Notes: generated by a model from the sequence alone, not told the origin. A stretch of 64,000 bases of DNA from Cristatella mucedo (GCA_009760855.2 WPIO01000045.1:1830501-1894500); one strand, 5' to 3'; positions 49,473 through 61,380 are shown, numbered from the stretch's first letter. A program made the numbers and translations.

Positions 49473-49575
49473 ACGAAAGGGGATGTGTGTGTGCTCATGT
49501 GCTCATGTGTGTGTGTGTGTGTGTGTTTATGTGTGTGTGTGTGTGTGTGTGTGTGAGTGTGAGTGTGCACGTGTG
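49256..49575. repeat. Compound GA, TA and TG microsatellite
   Basis: GAGACA repeats (49,256-49,330), a short CA/TA block, then about 200 bp of TG with interruptions, including the near-palindromic repeat of 'gtgctcatgt'. Confidence 0.97.
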
Positions 49576-50324
49576 TATGTGTGCTGCATTACGTGAACAT
49601 TTAGCCACAATTACTTGAGGCATCATTGTTTCATCTTTGAGTGGATTGCTAGGCAGTGTCTGTCTCCTGTAGCTGTAAACTGTCACCTCAGGTGCACATG
49701 TGCTCAATCATTTGCCTCATCACTGCTTCGTCAACTAATTTCGATTAAGTGGCATTGCAGGTTAAATAGCACAGCAATTATATTACTGAATTGGGCATTA
49801 TTCCGAAGCAATCTGATTTGCATCAAAGTGAGCAAGCACCTGCACATTGCCATGATTCTGCCACTGCAGCTTCTGCTGCTGTTGCAGCAGCTGTTGCTGC
49901 TTCTGTTGCTGCAGCTGCTATTATGCTGTCACATTGGCCCCGGCTAGGCTGGACCATATAGTGGGGTTCACTGTCTTCTTAACTTGCACCCCTCCTAAAC
50001 AATTTGGCAGCATGCATTGCCTCTAGCAAAGACAGAAGTCGCCAGTTGATAACTGATGACTTCTGTCATTGCTAGAGGCAACGAACGCCGAACGAACGCC
50101 AACATTGAAATGAACGCCAACGAACAAACGCCTGCATTTACCCTGTTCAGCCAGCGTAGCCAATAAGCTCGGCAGGCCAGCGTATGGGAGCCTGGCCGTG
50201 CGGGGCACCAGCCCGTAAAGCCGCCTGCTTAACCAACAGAGTTCACCACCGGCGCCACCGAGCATACCAAATTGCAATCACTCTCGCAGTGCTGTCAGCC
50301 ATGCCGCCATGCACCGCTGCATAC

Positions 50325-50438
50325 CACTCTGGTGACGACTCGGAGAGTCCGGTTGAGCAGGTCTTTCTTAATTTCCTGCTCCCGAATGCTGGCAGCTTTG
50401 GTAATCGTCAGGCCATGCGAGAGCGTCCAGACGCCCAT
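50325..50438 (-). CDS. iGluR exon 7: end of amino-terminal domain, linker to S1
   Basis: Thirty-eight codons. 'MGVWTLSHGLTITKAASIRE' matches the 'IGVWNxxxGLNMT' end of the amino-terminal domain. 'DLLNRTLRVVTRV' matches 'xLxNRTLxVTTIL', the beta strand leading into S1. The acceptor is 'tatttcttacag' and the donor 'GTG|gtatgc'. 'NRT' is a conserved glycosylation position in the family. Confidence 0.96.
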
Positions 50439-51479
50439 CTGTAAGAAATACGGAGTGGAGCATGACATGCTGCTGAGCACATGTTGGCAGGGTACAGGCA
50501 CATGCAAACTCGATGGGACATGTACTAAGTAATGACCTTGCTGTGTGGCTCTGTGCTCCAACTCGTGGAACTGATGCCCTTGTGGCTGCTTGCTGAGGCC
50601 AGCGACTCTGTTCGGTGCGTGGGTAGAGCGCAAACGGGCTGCCTTGCTGTGGCATGCCTTTCACTGACCAAAGTGACCCATCTATTTGCCTGTCTGTCTG
50701 TCACCATGGGATTTCCAATGTTTTCAACTCCGAACCCAATCCTTCGACTCGGATCGTTTGCCTAAACCTCTAAACGACCTCAATTCAAGTGGAGACAGTG
50801 CCTTCGGTTCAGCCCAGTTCTAGCCAGAAACTCAACATCGGTTGACATCACCACATCCTCATCTTTGTGCCATTTAAAGCTAAAGAAAAACTCACCACTC
50901 TTCATTGACGTACTTTGTCCGTTTGAGCCGTCGTTTATGCGCTAAAGCAGGGTATAATCCTGCACCCTCACAAATCAGCTGCTGCGGTTCCTTGTCAATC
51001 TGCGTGAAGTGGCTAGTCGGAGATTTAGCTCTACTGGAGCGATATATAAACACCACTCTATTGTCACCGGCGCCACGGCCTTGGCTTTGTGCCTAGGGCG
51101 TGGCCGCCTGCTTGCTCAAGTCCTAGACAGTAACTCTCAGCAGACCGGCATGCCTCTCTGGGCAGCTCAGGTTTAACCCTGCGCATTTGGAGCCGTCCTT
51201 TAATTTCCGCTATGTTTCAATGACAGCCGAGCTGAATAATTCAAGCCTGCTTCCTCGAGCAAGCTCGACTAACGCCGCCAAAGCCGGTGACTCGCCACTT
51301 CTAGATTCACGCGAATCTCTAGCTCCTTCCTTCTCCTCTGTGCTTCTGCCTGCGAGCGTTCACTCGCGTCAAGACGTCAAGCCGTGCTCGGGTGCGCAGC
51401 GACCTTAACAGTGGTTGAGCAGTCTTTCTTCCATCTGCTCATCTGTTCCGATCTTGACCGCTTGCTTCAGCTCCTCCAA

Positions 51480-51640
51480 GTGTCTCTGTCTGGTCGGTCG
51501 GTCTGGTAGGCTGGCTGGCTGGCTGGCTGGCTGTCCGTCGTTCTGTCTGTATGTATGTATGCATTGTGATGTCTGTCTGTCTGCCTCTCTGTCTGCCTGC
51601 CTGCCTGCCGGCCGGCATGTCTGTCCATCTGTCTGTCTTC
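51480..51640. repeat. CTGG and CTGT tetranucleotide repeats
   Basis: Imperfect 'ctggctggctggctgg' then 'gtctgtctgtctgcc' and 'tgcctgcctgccgg' repeats in the intron between exons 6 and 7. Confidence 0.9.
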
Positions 51641-52502
51641 TCTTCGATTTCGCGGTCGCCATTTATCGTGGACTTTATATCTTCCCTGGTCGTGCGTTCT
51701 CCTCCAGGACTGCTAGAGCTATGCAGCTTGCTGGCCAGTGCGTTCCTTTCGGCTTTGCTGTGATGCTAAGCGAGTGCGACGTGCCAATGGGAATGCCAGC
51801 AGATGATTCAATCGATTGATAATGTTCGATAACTCGCTGGGGCACACCGGCAAGCAAAAGCTCAAGGTCTAGGTCTGCCCGGAAGTCGGCCTGCTGTGGT
51901 AGCAGCAGCCGAGCTGTCAGCTCGGTTGCCAGTAGACGCCGGTAGACGGTAGGCTGCTGAGCTAGCAAAGTAGTATCGAGGCGCTGTTCCACCCCCCTTG
52001 GCCAGCAATCCTGCCGCATGGGTACCGTTGCAGGGATCTCGATGCTGGCTGCTCTCATACGGAATAAATGCGGCTAATCTCTCGAACCGTCAGCTGAGCC
52101 ACAAGCAGGATGGCGCGCTTGAAGAGTCACTGCCGAGAGGCGCACACAGTCGACCTGAGGACATCACGCGTGGCCAGCTGAGTAGCTGCTGCCGCCAGCA
52201 GGATGAGCCCAATCGACCTCGGCCACGCGCCGATCGCTCGCTTAGCGACTGCACCTGCACAGGCTTCGCTAATGAAGCGTGCAGAGAGAAGAAGCTTATT
52301 TAGCTGCACTGCTTTCCTGGCAGCTGCTTGCTGAAAGACACTTAATCCTGGCCTCTCTCATATTGAGGCGATTAGCTCAGGTGAAGGAGGGGGCGATGCC
52401 GGCTGCATGATTCGAACCCACCGGACTCGAATCGGCCGTCGGCGAGCCGTGCACTCAACTTGCCTCTGGGCGCTCGATCGCAAGGCCATGCACAGCACCT
52501 AC

Positions 52503-52613
52503 CTGCTGCACGATGCCGTCCACGTCATACTCGACGAGCTCCATAGAGAGCTCCTTGCGGCTGCCCTGCTTGTCCAGCTGTATGCTGCCCGAAAGGCTGC
52601 TGTTCTCCACGTG
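52503..52613 (-). CDS. iGluR exon 6: amino-terminal domain, GLTG strand
   Basis: Thirty-seven codons. 'HVENSSLSGSIQLDKQGSRK' corresponds to the family block 'WxGLTGxIxFxxxGxR', and 'ELSMELVEYDVDGIVQQ' to the following strand. The donor is 'CAGCAG|gtaggt'. The acceptor chosen ('cttgcgctgcag') gives the family's usual spacing from exon 5. A second acceptor 60 bp upstream stays in frame and would add 20 residues. Confidence 0.9.
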
Positions 52614-52720
52614 CTGCAGCGCAAGGTCGACCGCACCAAGCTCGAGCTTGGGGCCGAGGGCTGCTGCCATCAGCTGCTGCAGCACTGGCAGCAGCAGCAG
52701 CGGCTGCTGCTGCCAGTGAG
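52614..52720 (-). repeat. CTG/CAG-rich tract before exon 6
   Basis: On the minus strand the intron end is built of CTG triplets ('gctgctgctgctgccagtgc', 'tgcagcagctgatggcagca'). This doubles as a polypyrimidine-like stretch and supplies several AG acceptors. Confidence 0.85.
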
Positions 52721-52979
52721 AGCTGCAGCCGCTTTCTGGGAGGCTTTCTGGGTAGAAGCGACTACTTTTCGCCAGCTCACAACAAACATGCGTGCATGAA
52801 ATGCTGCAGTAAATGAGCAGTTCGGAGCTCCAGCAGGTTCCGCTGGCCCCACCCAGGCCATGCCTGCCCTGGCTTGGTGCCAGCTGCTGCACGTCTGCTC
52901 CTGTGGCAGGGCGTGCACTTTTCAAGGCCTGCATCATTAGTCTTAGCATGGCAGTAGTGTGCTAGCTCTTTACTCACAA

Positions 52980-53105
52980 GGTTTTCGGCTCGAGTCGTGC
53001 AGCAAACAAACCTTTATTGCCCACTGCAAGGGTGGAGGGTTAGAGCCAACGATGCTTTTCTGCAGCTTTATTAATAAAGCTGTCAAATCAGCAGAATTTT
53101 AGCTT
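52980..53105 (+). mobile_element. Decayed tRNA-derived SINE body
   Basis: 'ctcgagtcgtgcagcaaac' and 'cctttattgcccactgcaag' follow the SINE body order. The end 'aaagctgtcaaatcagcag' corresponds to 'gaggctgtttaatcggct'. Confidence 0.7.
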
Positions 53106-53769
53106 TACAGAGGCAAGTGTGAGCACTAACTACACCGTCGACTTCATTTAATTAGGATGCGACAAAGGGAGACAATGCCACAGTCATCACCGCCACCGGG
53201 AAGAGTGGTCAACTGCCACTTGTGAGCTGCCCAGGTCCAGACCTGAAGGCACAGGCTCGAACTTCTGCCCCACCAATTGACTTCTGATGGTGGCTCCCCT
53301 ACTGAAGTATCAACACAACAGTAGACAACAGCAAGCTTACTAGATGGCTGTCAGCAACCAGATAACGCTGCACCTCAGCAGTATTGCATGGATATGATAG
53401 AGAAACAGGATAGATAAATCAGGGCTGGCGAATGGTTCTTGACATTAGCAGCTTTTAGTAAGCAGAATCGTTCATTTTCTGCACATTACATTCATACGAT
53501 TGACTGCATCCTCCATAGGGAAGTGCTGCACGGACCTCCAAATAAATACGATCACACTCGTCTGTTCGAAACGTGGAATGGCAGAAGCCGGCCTGTTGCC
53601 GGCCCATTATTTTTTCCTTACCCTACGGTATACCTTGAGCATGCTCATGGTTGTTTGCACGTCACTTTTTCAGCAGCACTACTGTTAGTGCGTTTGCGGA
53701 AACAATACCTGGATCTTTGCCTGCTGCAATTGGTAATTTCGCTTTATGAACACCGTCTTGGCATGAAGT

Positions 53770-53875
53770 TCTGCAGCAGGTAACCCTTTACTAGCACTGT
53801 AGTGTTGATGCCATTAAGACTCTTCCGGCGCTATATAATGGAGGCTGTTTATCAGCAAACCTTTACTTTTACCGT
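53770..53875 (+). mobile_element. Decayed tRNA-derived SINE body
   Basis: 'cctttactagcactgtagtg', 'ccattaagactcttccggcg' and 'ataatggaggctgtttatca' match the SINE body. Confidence 0.75.
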
Positions 53876-54292
53876 ACTAGCAGGGATCTTTGGGCATGTT
53901 TTGGGACAATGTCCGAGTGGTGGCTTCATGATGTGACCTGTTCATTGTCACTTCGGGCGTTATTGGTGGCCCTCATAAAGGCAGCCAACAAGAAAAGTCG
54001 GGGCCTTGTAGTTTCCTATCCGAAGCATGACAGCAGATGCCGACAGCAATTCAATCAGGTCACTAGTCTCTGGCTAGCCCGATGGCCATCTCAGTAGTCG
54101 ACTAATCATTGGCAACATCTCAGACGAATTCGAGAAGGCGAATCAGTACACGATTGGGTAGCTCAAGCTGACAAACTGAATCAGCCTGACTAGTCGTGCA
54201 GGTGGACCCGTGAGGAGCAGCAGCTGGCTTGAGATCGCCGTCGTGCGAAATCGTATGTGCACCGTACGAAGAGCCACTAAGCTAGCACCCAC

Positions 54293-54469
54293 CGATCGAA
54301 GCAGCTCGTCACGGAGGGCTCTGCCGTGCTCCCACGTCCTGTCGCCAGAAGCCTTGTCGTCGCCGCCACAGTCGATTCTCCTGGCAGAGAAGTCCGGCAC
54401 CCGAGCGGAGTAGTTTGCCAAGGCCTCGGCGAAAAGTACCACCGAGTCGATGACAAGGGCGTTATCCAC
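54293..54469 (-). CDS. iGluR exon 5: amino-terminal domain with second disulfide Cys
   Basis: Fifty-nine codons. 'VDNALVIDSVVLFAEALANY' is the 'xxAALxYDAVxxxAxAL' helix. 'ARRIDCGGDD' carries a Cys at the place of the second cysteine of the amino-terminal domain disulfide. 'RTWEHGRALRDELLRS' is the 'PWxxGxxLxxxxK' block. The acceptor is 'aactttcacag' and the donor 'TCG|gtgggt'. 'NYS' is a possible glycosylation site. Confidence 0.96.
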
Positions 54470-56589
54470 CTGTGAAAGTTTGCAATCGCTGACAGGCTTC
54501 GGCGACACCCGACCAGCAATCCAAAGAAAAAAAGATAAACCGTACGGTGAGAATAAAATAATCATCCTGCCTTTGCAGCTAGAGCCAACGATGCAGGCAT
54601 CTAGGCTGGCCAGTAAGTGGTGACGACGTCACCCCAGCAGGTTACTCTTGCCCTCTCAAAAGTCCCCACGGGAAACCTGCCCACACGACGGAGGAGTAAT
54701 AGAACGCATACCGGCAGTGACGATGTTGCTCTGGAGTTAAAAAGTCGTCCGCCTTCGTGGCTACGATACCGTTCGAAGCCTACTTTTGATGGCAAATGTG
54801 AATAGACAGTCATTGCAAGGTGTTTTGCATTTGCTTGATGACGAAAGGATCTCAGTAGTCTCGATGCTTCTTTTCCTTGAATCCAAGGAGATATGATATC
54901 CTATGAGATATATCAATGCTTCTTTTCTTTGCATCCAAGGACGATAACCAAGAGCTGCAACCTTTTTTATTGCCTTGATCTTAAAAACCAGTTTCCGTCC
55001 AACGTGCAGAGGAATTCAGCGAGTTTTGAGTCGTTTTGTAGACCAGACGGAAGCTGGTTTGAATTGCAAGTGCATCGACCGATTCTGCTACTGCAGGAGC
55101 CGTCGTTAATTAACGTGAGCAATTTTGGATGGCTATAAATTGGTGCCAGAGGAGTACTCCTTTCCTTTCTTAGCTAGGAAGCGAGTAACTGAGGTCAGGC
55201 GACCTGAGATCTGCTGCGAATTAGCAGCAAGCAACATGAGCTGCTACCTTGTGAAGCACACGGAAAAAAGTGACACACTAACAATGTCACCATTTTAATC
55301 GACCTGTTCATGCACTTACGAACATTTCTACGGCCCAATGCCTTTTTTGAGTGGCTTAGCCTAATTAACGAAAGAAACCTGAAGTGCCTTTAAGTCGCGA
55401 CATGCTTACCAGCAAGCAGAATTACTTGTACTTTGCAGCAATTAATGCCAATAGGCTGCCGGTGGCTGCTAATTCTCGAAGTAAGCACTTTTCAAGTGCA
55501 GTTGGTCTCATAGCAGAGCTCCAGCGATTGTAGAGCATCGATACTCTAGAGCACTATGTACTACGAAGCTTTTTTCTCTCACGTGGTCAGACGGGTCTAG
55601 AATTGAAACCGCTTCAGCTCCTTGCCACTGACAGCTAAGTATTGGCACTTCAAAGTCACATATTTTTCTGCACACCTCTCTGGGCTGGCAGAAGCACAGC
55701 CACTTACCGGATGTGCGATTGTAGCCAGTTAGCATTTACTGTGCACATCCTTTAGCCTTAGCTTACGAGGCCTGTCCGTAATTCGGCAGCGAGTTAGCCG
55801 ACGGAGCAGGCTGGACGGGCATTCAAAAGCAAGAGCAAAGTGAGAAATCGAAAGCGAACTTACGTGACATTCAAGTCACTAATGAGTCGATCATGCGGCC
55901 GTTGGCCCACAAAGCATAATGCACTTGCAGCCATTACTTTAGAACCTTCACCAATCACACTTGTTTTAGGAGTTCAAGACATACGGGCGTGACACGGGGT
56001 GTTAAACCCGTTCGGACAATGACGTTGTAATAGTAGCATCCGCCAGCGAGCTTCCTATCACTGGCGCATTCTTCATCCCACAATCACGGATCACGTCTGT
56101 TAGGGGGGTCAGGGAAGACTCCAAACGGCAGCCGTCTGCCGCGACGCTGGGAAGCGAAAAAGCTAGCAGTACTCTGAGCTGATTGCGCCTGTCGACAATA
56201 TATCAGGTTGTACAGTGTAAGTTACTTCTACTTTACAATGTCAATTCTAGCTTTGTCTATGCGCTATTTGCCTTAAGAGGTCACGCTTGTCCTTACTGCT
56301 TCGGCTCGCTTCAACAGCTCCAGTACATCAAGTCCAACAGCGAAGCCACTGCCGCACAAATCGGCTGCACAAGTAACAACTAGCTAGCATTTCTTGTCAG
56401 TTGATGACTGCCGAATCGTCGATGTCAATGTCACGCGGATCTAATCTACTCGGATGCTTCTGAGTGTGGCCCAAGCTGGGACGTCTATGGATGTGCTCTT
56501 GTACTGTATTGTATCACGGCATTGGGCTCAAGCACGCGGCAGGCGGTCATGGTGACAACCGGCTCTAATGATCATATCTAATTACTCAC

Positions 56590-56757
56590 GAGCAGCATTT
56601 GCGAAAAGTCCCTCTGTCTTCTCGCCATAGATGAGTCATTCCAGTGAGAGTGAAGTCTCTTGGCCCAGGCAGACTTGGGAGATACCAGCTGGAAGCCTGT
56701 GATGTTCACTCCGCCCATGCTGTAGATGCCAATCTCTTTTTGAAGAATGGATAAGTC
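56590..56757 (-). CDS. iGluR exon 4: amino-terminal domain
   Basis: Fifty-six codons. 'DLSILQKEIGIYSMGGVNIT' and 'GFQLVSPKSAWAKRLHSHW' follow the family order 'DLxxLDLxxYxxSGVNxTGFRLL...V'. The acceptor is 'ccattgttcag' and the donor 'CTC|gtgagt'. 'NIT' and 'NDS' are possible glycosylation sites. The exon is intact, in frame and bounded by good splice signals. Confidence 0.95.
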
Positions 56758-56899
56758 CTGAACAATGGCAACTCGAAGAGTTGGCACGTGCTCGTGCAAG
56801 GTCGGCAATAGTACGGCGCACGAACAAAGTCCACCCCGGTTATTTGTCAGGTTATTGAGAGCCACTTAATTCAGTTGTATCGGCTCGTTACTCGTCACA

Positions 56900-56902
56900 T
56901 TC

Positions 56903-56971
<69 letters not shown>
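56900..56971. repeat. CT microsatellite
   Basis: About 65 bp CT run in the intron just upstream of exon 4. Confidence 0.96.
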
Positions 56972-56973
<2 letters not shown>

Positions 56974-57944
56974 AAAGAGTGATAGACACTAAGGCCATGC
57001 TGCCGCTGCATACACATGGCTATTGAATCAACTCATCTTTATTTTATCTTACTTGGTATGTAATACGCACGCCAAATAAAAGATTCTGGCGCGACCAACA
57101 GCTGCACAGCAGCTGACGGCTGACGCTGTCCAAACAGTGTGTCAGGTTGCAGTCGAGCAGGCAGCCGACCAAGCTTTCTATTGAAGTGCTCCGGTCAAGC
57201 CAACTTCAACTTTTCTATCACCAGGATTCATGGGCACCCGACCAAAACCAGCTTGTAAAGTCCTTGACCTCTGATTTTTGTCCGGAGGTACCCACTGTGC
57301 TGAGATTTTGGCATGCTATGTCAGCAAGATTCTGACAGCTATAGAGGTTATTAGCGGTTCATACATTATAACCCATAGGAACCTGGTCTTGGTATGTCAT
57401 AATCTGTAGTGAATAAAGTCTAGCTGGATGTTTACAGTTTTAGCTACTCAGCGTACTTTGAGTTTTCGAGTTGCACTGAAAATTGTGTAAAATATGCCTG
57501 TTGATGTTATAGATGCCCCAATCAATGGCTGTCGAACGCACTGGTCTGTGCTGACGATGTAGAAATATATTAAGGTATTGACGCTCTCAACTGATGCCCT
57601 GCTCGTCTGTTGCCGGAATCCCTGAACGTGTTGGCGCATCAACTAAAATTCGTTAGCCTTGTTTCGAGACGCGAGCCCCGTCGATATTTTTCCTACGTCT
57701 GCAAGGATTAGCCTTCTTCGTGCCCTGCGTTAGCGGCTGAGGACTACATGACAGGAGCCACTAGAAATGCTCGTCATAGCACTTTACAGAGTCTCTGGGT
57801 TCGGCGAACAGCCTCGAACCCTCTGCCTTCTTTTCTTATCGCCCTGAAGCCCTAACATGGAGTGCTCATGCCTTATTACGGCCCACCGCTGACGACCGGC
57901 CGTTTTGTTAGACTTTATTTAGGACATCCCCCACGAGATTTTCC

Positions 57945-58110
57945 CAAGGATGCAAGGTGTTCGGCTCGCTCTTCGCGATCCAGTTCATTGGATCGAGTTC
58001 TGCATTGGAAGATCCTTTATTTGTCACTGCAACCAGTGGTGATAGCTGCTAAACTCTTTTGCTTCTGTATAGGTGAGGCCATTTAATCAGGTAGCCTTTC
58101 TGTGAGTAAC
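57945..58110 (+). mobile_element. Decayed tRNA-derived SINE
   Basis: 'ttcggctcgctcttcgcgat' is a degenerate head. 'gatcctttatttgtcactgc', 'ccagtggtgatagctgcta' and 'ggtgaggccatttaatcagg' reproduce the body. Confidence 0.78.
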
Positions 58111-58134
58111 TCCATTCAATAACATTAATTACTA

Positions 58135-58325
<191 letters not shown>

Positions 58326-58744
58326 CCTCTGCCTATCAGTCACCGGCAAGTACAAACTGCAAAACTGACGAGAGCTGATAAGCTCTAAGAGAATCTGTCT
58401 TTAAAATCATAGAGATTACGGCAGCCAAATTTTTGTGAAACTCAAGCCCACAGAGCCAGCCACCAGCATACTTCACGCCGAGTAATGTACAGCGATATCA
58501 GAATGCAGAGCCACGCCAGAGCGCATAATTACACATTTACCTGAGCGAAATGCATAGCTAGGGCGATGCATTGCCAACGTGCATGTGCACCACAGAGGTC
58601 ACCGAACGATGTCAGTAAAAGACAGGCGAGCATGAAAAGGGTCGAAAATAAAATGCCACAACGCCACAAAGCTCGAGCAAGTTTTTTAGCCACTCGCCGG
58701 CACTGGAATATCTCCAGGTGTGCCGATTTGCCGACAAGACGTAC

Positions 58745-58989
58745 CAGGGTGGCGAACATGAAATGATGGTACGTGGTGAGAACGCCCATCAGGGAGGCGA
58801 AGCGAAGGAATTGAGGCACGTCGGACGTAGGTATGTCAACGATAATGTGCTTGTGCTGCAGGTTATACTTGAGCTCTTTCATCGTCTTCTCCATGTCCTC
58901 GATCTCGAGCATGAGCACGTCGAGACGCTCGCTTCTGTCGCCTGTGCTTATCGTTCCCATGCTCAGTATGGACTTCATTCGTATGAGAC
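58745..58989 (-). CDS. iGluR exon 3: amino-terminal domain
   Basis: Two bases plus 81 codons. It starts 'LIRMKSILSM', matching the family 'GLIRLQELIKxP' strand. 'LKYNLQHKHIIVDIPTSDV' and 'FLRFASLMGVLTTYHHFMF' match 'HVIFDCSHEMAAxILKQALxMGMMTxYYHYIFTTL'. The acceptor is 'cattgaacag' and the donor 'CTG|gtacgt'. A Met- and acid-rich insert ('VLMLEIEDMEKTMKELK') sits between them. Confidence 0.96.
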
Positions 58990-59324
58990 CTGTTCAATGC
59001 AGTTTCACCATTAAGCCTCTCGCGTTTAGACACCGCGTGCCGCCTCCCTCGCTGCGAAAGGCAAGCATCATGTCTCAATTGTAATTGTCATGGCCCACCA
59101 CACAAAAGCACAGGGACACAAGATTGGCTTGAGGGGCTTATGCGCCGACCTGTGCTGCCGTTTCTTTCAGTGGGCATAGTTCAGAGGACTCCCGAATTCA
59201 ACGATCTCAAGGATTCAATAATCCTCTGGTTCCAAAGAGCCTAGCGCATACAGGGAGCTTTAAGGATCAAACAATCTCAAGAATCAATTACCCTCAAGAG
59301 CATTTGCATTAATAGAGTTTGCCC

Positions 59325-59475
59325 TGCGGGTAAGGTGCTCGCTTTGAACCAAGGTCAACGTGAATGTGCTGGTTGACCGAGGTCGTGGGCTTGGACCCCG
59401 TGGCATATGCGAAGTGCCGGAATAGAGATTAAGTTCTCTTAGGACGCTAAACAAATGAATTATATGTTATATATT
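59325..59475 (+). mobile_element. tRNA-derived SINE, short form
   Basis: The tRNA-like head 'gcgggtaaggtgctcgcttt' and 'gaccgaggtcgtgggcttgg' joins almost directly to the LINE-B tail 'gagattaagttctcttagga'. It therefore lacks the SINE body and most of the 3' region present at 30,608: either an internally deleted copy or a second SINE subfamily. Confidence 0.75.
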
Positions 59476-59958
59476 ATAGATGCTCATTAAAGTAAGGCAA
59501 ATGGGAATGGGAATGTCTGTACAGCATAAATCGCATAATTGGATTTGATCAGTTAGGCTTTATTTATTATTAAAAAATCGAAAATACCCTAGCACTTTTT
59601 AGTGTCCTGTTGAACAATCTTTTGGAATTAATAAGTCTTAGTTTTTTTTTATTTTGCATGCACCTATTTCGGCTCCAACTGGGGGTGCACTTCTAAGGAG
59701 TCTGTATTCAAGTTGAAAGAACAGAATTCAAAGTGAGCAACGAAAACTTGTCTGTACCTTAGCAAAAGTTACAAGCGAATATTTTATGGAGAGCTACTGA
59801 CGTTTATAGAGAAATTAAGATTGCTCTGTAGAATCCTAAATTGAAGTCATCACGGCTGACTCAGCTCCCAAATGCGGTGATTATAAATTTCCTCAGGCAA
59901 ATGCTATCACTATACTGGATCGGTAACACGAAGGCAGATCAACAAGCAGCAGCTATAC

Positions 59959-60216
59959 CTCGGCTGCCCTTATATAAAATAAGGAGCTTTTTCCATGAGA
60001 ATGCAGTGACAAAGTCGAGCATGGCTTTGGACAGTGACGAATCGTCTGGATAGACGTTAACGGACATGCCACGGTCACCCTCGGGAAACGGGTCGTCGTC
60101 TGAAACGTCAAGCTGCGCCTCAATGTGAGGCAAGCCAAAGGTCTCCGATAGAGACCGTACAAACTCGACAGTTGAACGCCTCTCGTAAGGTCCAAATAGT
60201 GCCGCCACGCCGACGC
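59959..60216 (-). CDS. iGluR exon 2: amino-terminal domain core
   Basis: Two bases plus 85 codons plus one base. 'VGVAALFGPYERRST' matches 'GVAAIFGPSHSSS'. 'GLPHIEAQLDVSDD' matches 'EVPHIQTRW', and 'SVNVYPDDSSLSKAMLDFVT' matches 'xVNLYPDxSSLSxAILDLV'. 'SWKKLLILYKGSRG' closes the exon. The acceptor is 'gttcagtccacag' and the donor 'CGAG|gtatag'. The joins in phase with exons 1 and 3 are exact, but residues are missing at the junction with exon 1. Confidence 0.96.
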
Positions 60217-61189
60217 CTGTGGACTGAACAGGCACAGCTGAGGTCAGAGTAGTCAAGGCAGCAGCGCTCTTCCTGTGCTGCGGTCCTCCAAGGAAGCTAC
60301 AAACTGACAGGTCGCGAACGAGTCAATTAGCTTTTGACATGTACTGCCAGCACCGGCCAGAAACGCCTGCTCGGCTGCTGCTTAGCTGACACCGAGCTGA
60401 TACGCTGCTGGCAAAGGTGTGGATCTCAAGTTTCTTCTGAGCCAATAATCTAGCTAGCTTTCCTAATGATCAGCCTTCTTGCCTGGTAAATTTATTATTC
60501 TAAAATATTGAATGTGTTCAGTGTCCATGCAAATATAAAAACTATACATTGTGGAAAATACAGAAAATTTGTGGATCTACCGAGGATGAGTAGGGCTGCA
60601 ACTCCGAAGCCTAAGAGAAAGCATATCTTCCACCATGAGCCAAGCGAAGTGGCTGACGAATGCCGAATGCTAATTCGTTGCCACGGGGCTTGCAAAACTA
60701 GTAAATTCTCTCACCTCGCCACGATCTTACTTGACGTTACTATGGCCGTGGATCACTGGCATGACCTGGGCTGAGTTCAAAAGGAAAAATAAGGCGAGTT
60801 TTCTTACCTCCTTTCGCAGGCCCACGATTACACTGCGAATTCGGTTTTATCGCCCGGCTCACTCTCTTCACGGGCTCTCGCCAGATTCAACGGAACAAAA
60901 ATGGTCCTCTGAACAGACTGTCTTTCAGGCGGAAATGCCTTCCTAGCCTAGAGACAGTTGGTTTGTTTTTTGCTTGGACGCGACCGAACAGCAAGGGTCA
61001 CCCCCTAGAGGCATCTTTTTAGGCTCGAGGTAAAATCTCTAAAATAAAAACAGTAGTCCGGATCGTCGTTCCATCGGTCCGTCGGATTCACTCAGTAACC
61101 TGGGATGAACCCTCCTCCTGAACTATTCCTTAACTGATAGCGTACGCATATGGATCTCTATTCCATAACCGAGAGCAGGCGTACACACA

Positions 61190-61380
61190 CGTATCGCTAA
61201 TTCCTCGCCTGGAACGCCCCGGAGCTCCATGTCCTAAACAGGAGCACACTCCGAGCTAATTCTCTCACAGGGAGTGCACTTGGAATATGAATGGTGCACG
61301 CGGTAGTTACCGAGAGCTAATTCTCTGACCGGGACCACACACATAGGATATGAATGGTGCACACTATACGAATGTAGTTA
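61190..61380. repeat. Tandem repeat of about 60-70 bp
   Basis: The words 'gagctaattctctcac' and 'gagctaattctctgacc', each followed by 'ggatatgaatggtgcac' or 'gaatatgaatggtgcac' and 'agtta', recur at 61,253-61,309 and 61,313-61,380. A more decayed unit ('cgctaattcctcgcctgg') begins near 61,195. Confidence 0.85.

Noticed and set aside
52395-52450. tRNA or SINE head suggested by 'ttagctcaggtg' and 'gattcgaaccc'
   Set aside because: The box A-like word is on the plus strand and the box B-like word on the minus strand, so they cannot form one promoter.
60495-60695. Minus-strand frame with a membrane-helix-like stretch (FLLGFGVAALLIL) inside intron 1-2
   Set aside because: The position falls inside the extracellular domain of the receptor, and no splice borders join it in frame. 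The similarity of 'GVAAL' to exon 2 is probably chance.
60808-60832. A 25-bp minus-strand block bounded by AG and GT with a Cys codon, as the missing receptor microexon
   Set aside because: Its length is not a multiple of three, so inserting it would break the frame between exons 1 and 2, and its residues do not match the expected segment.
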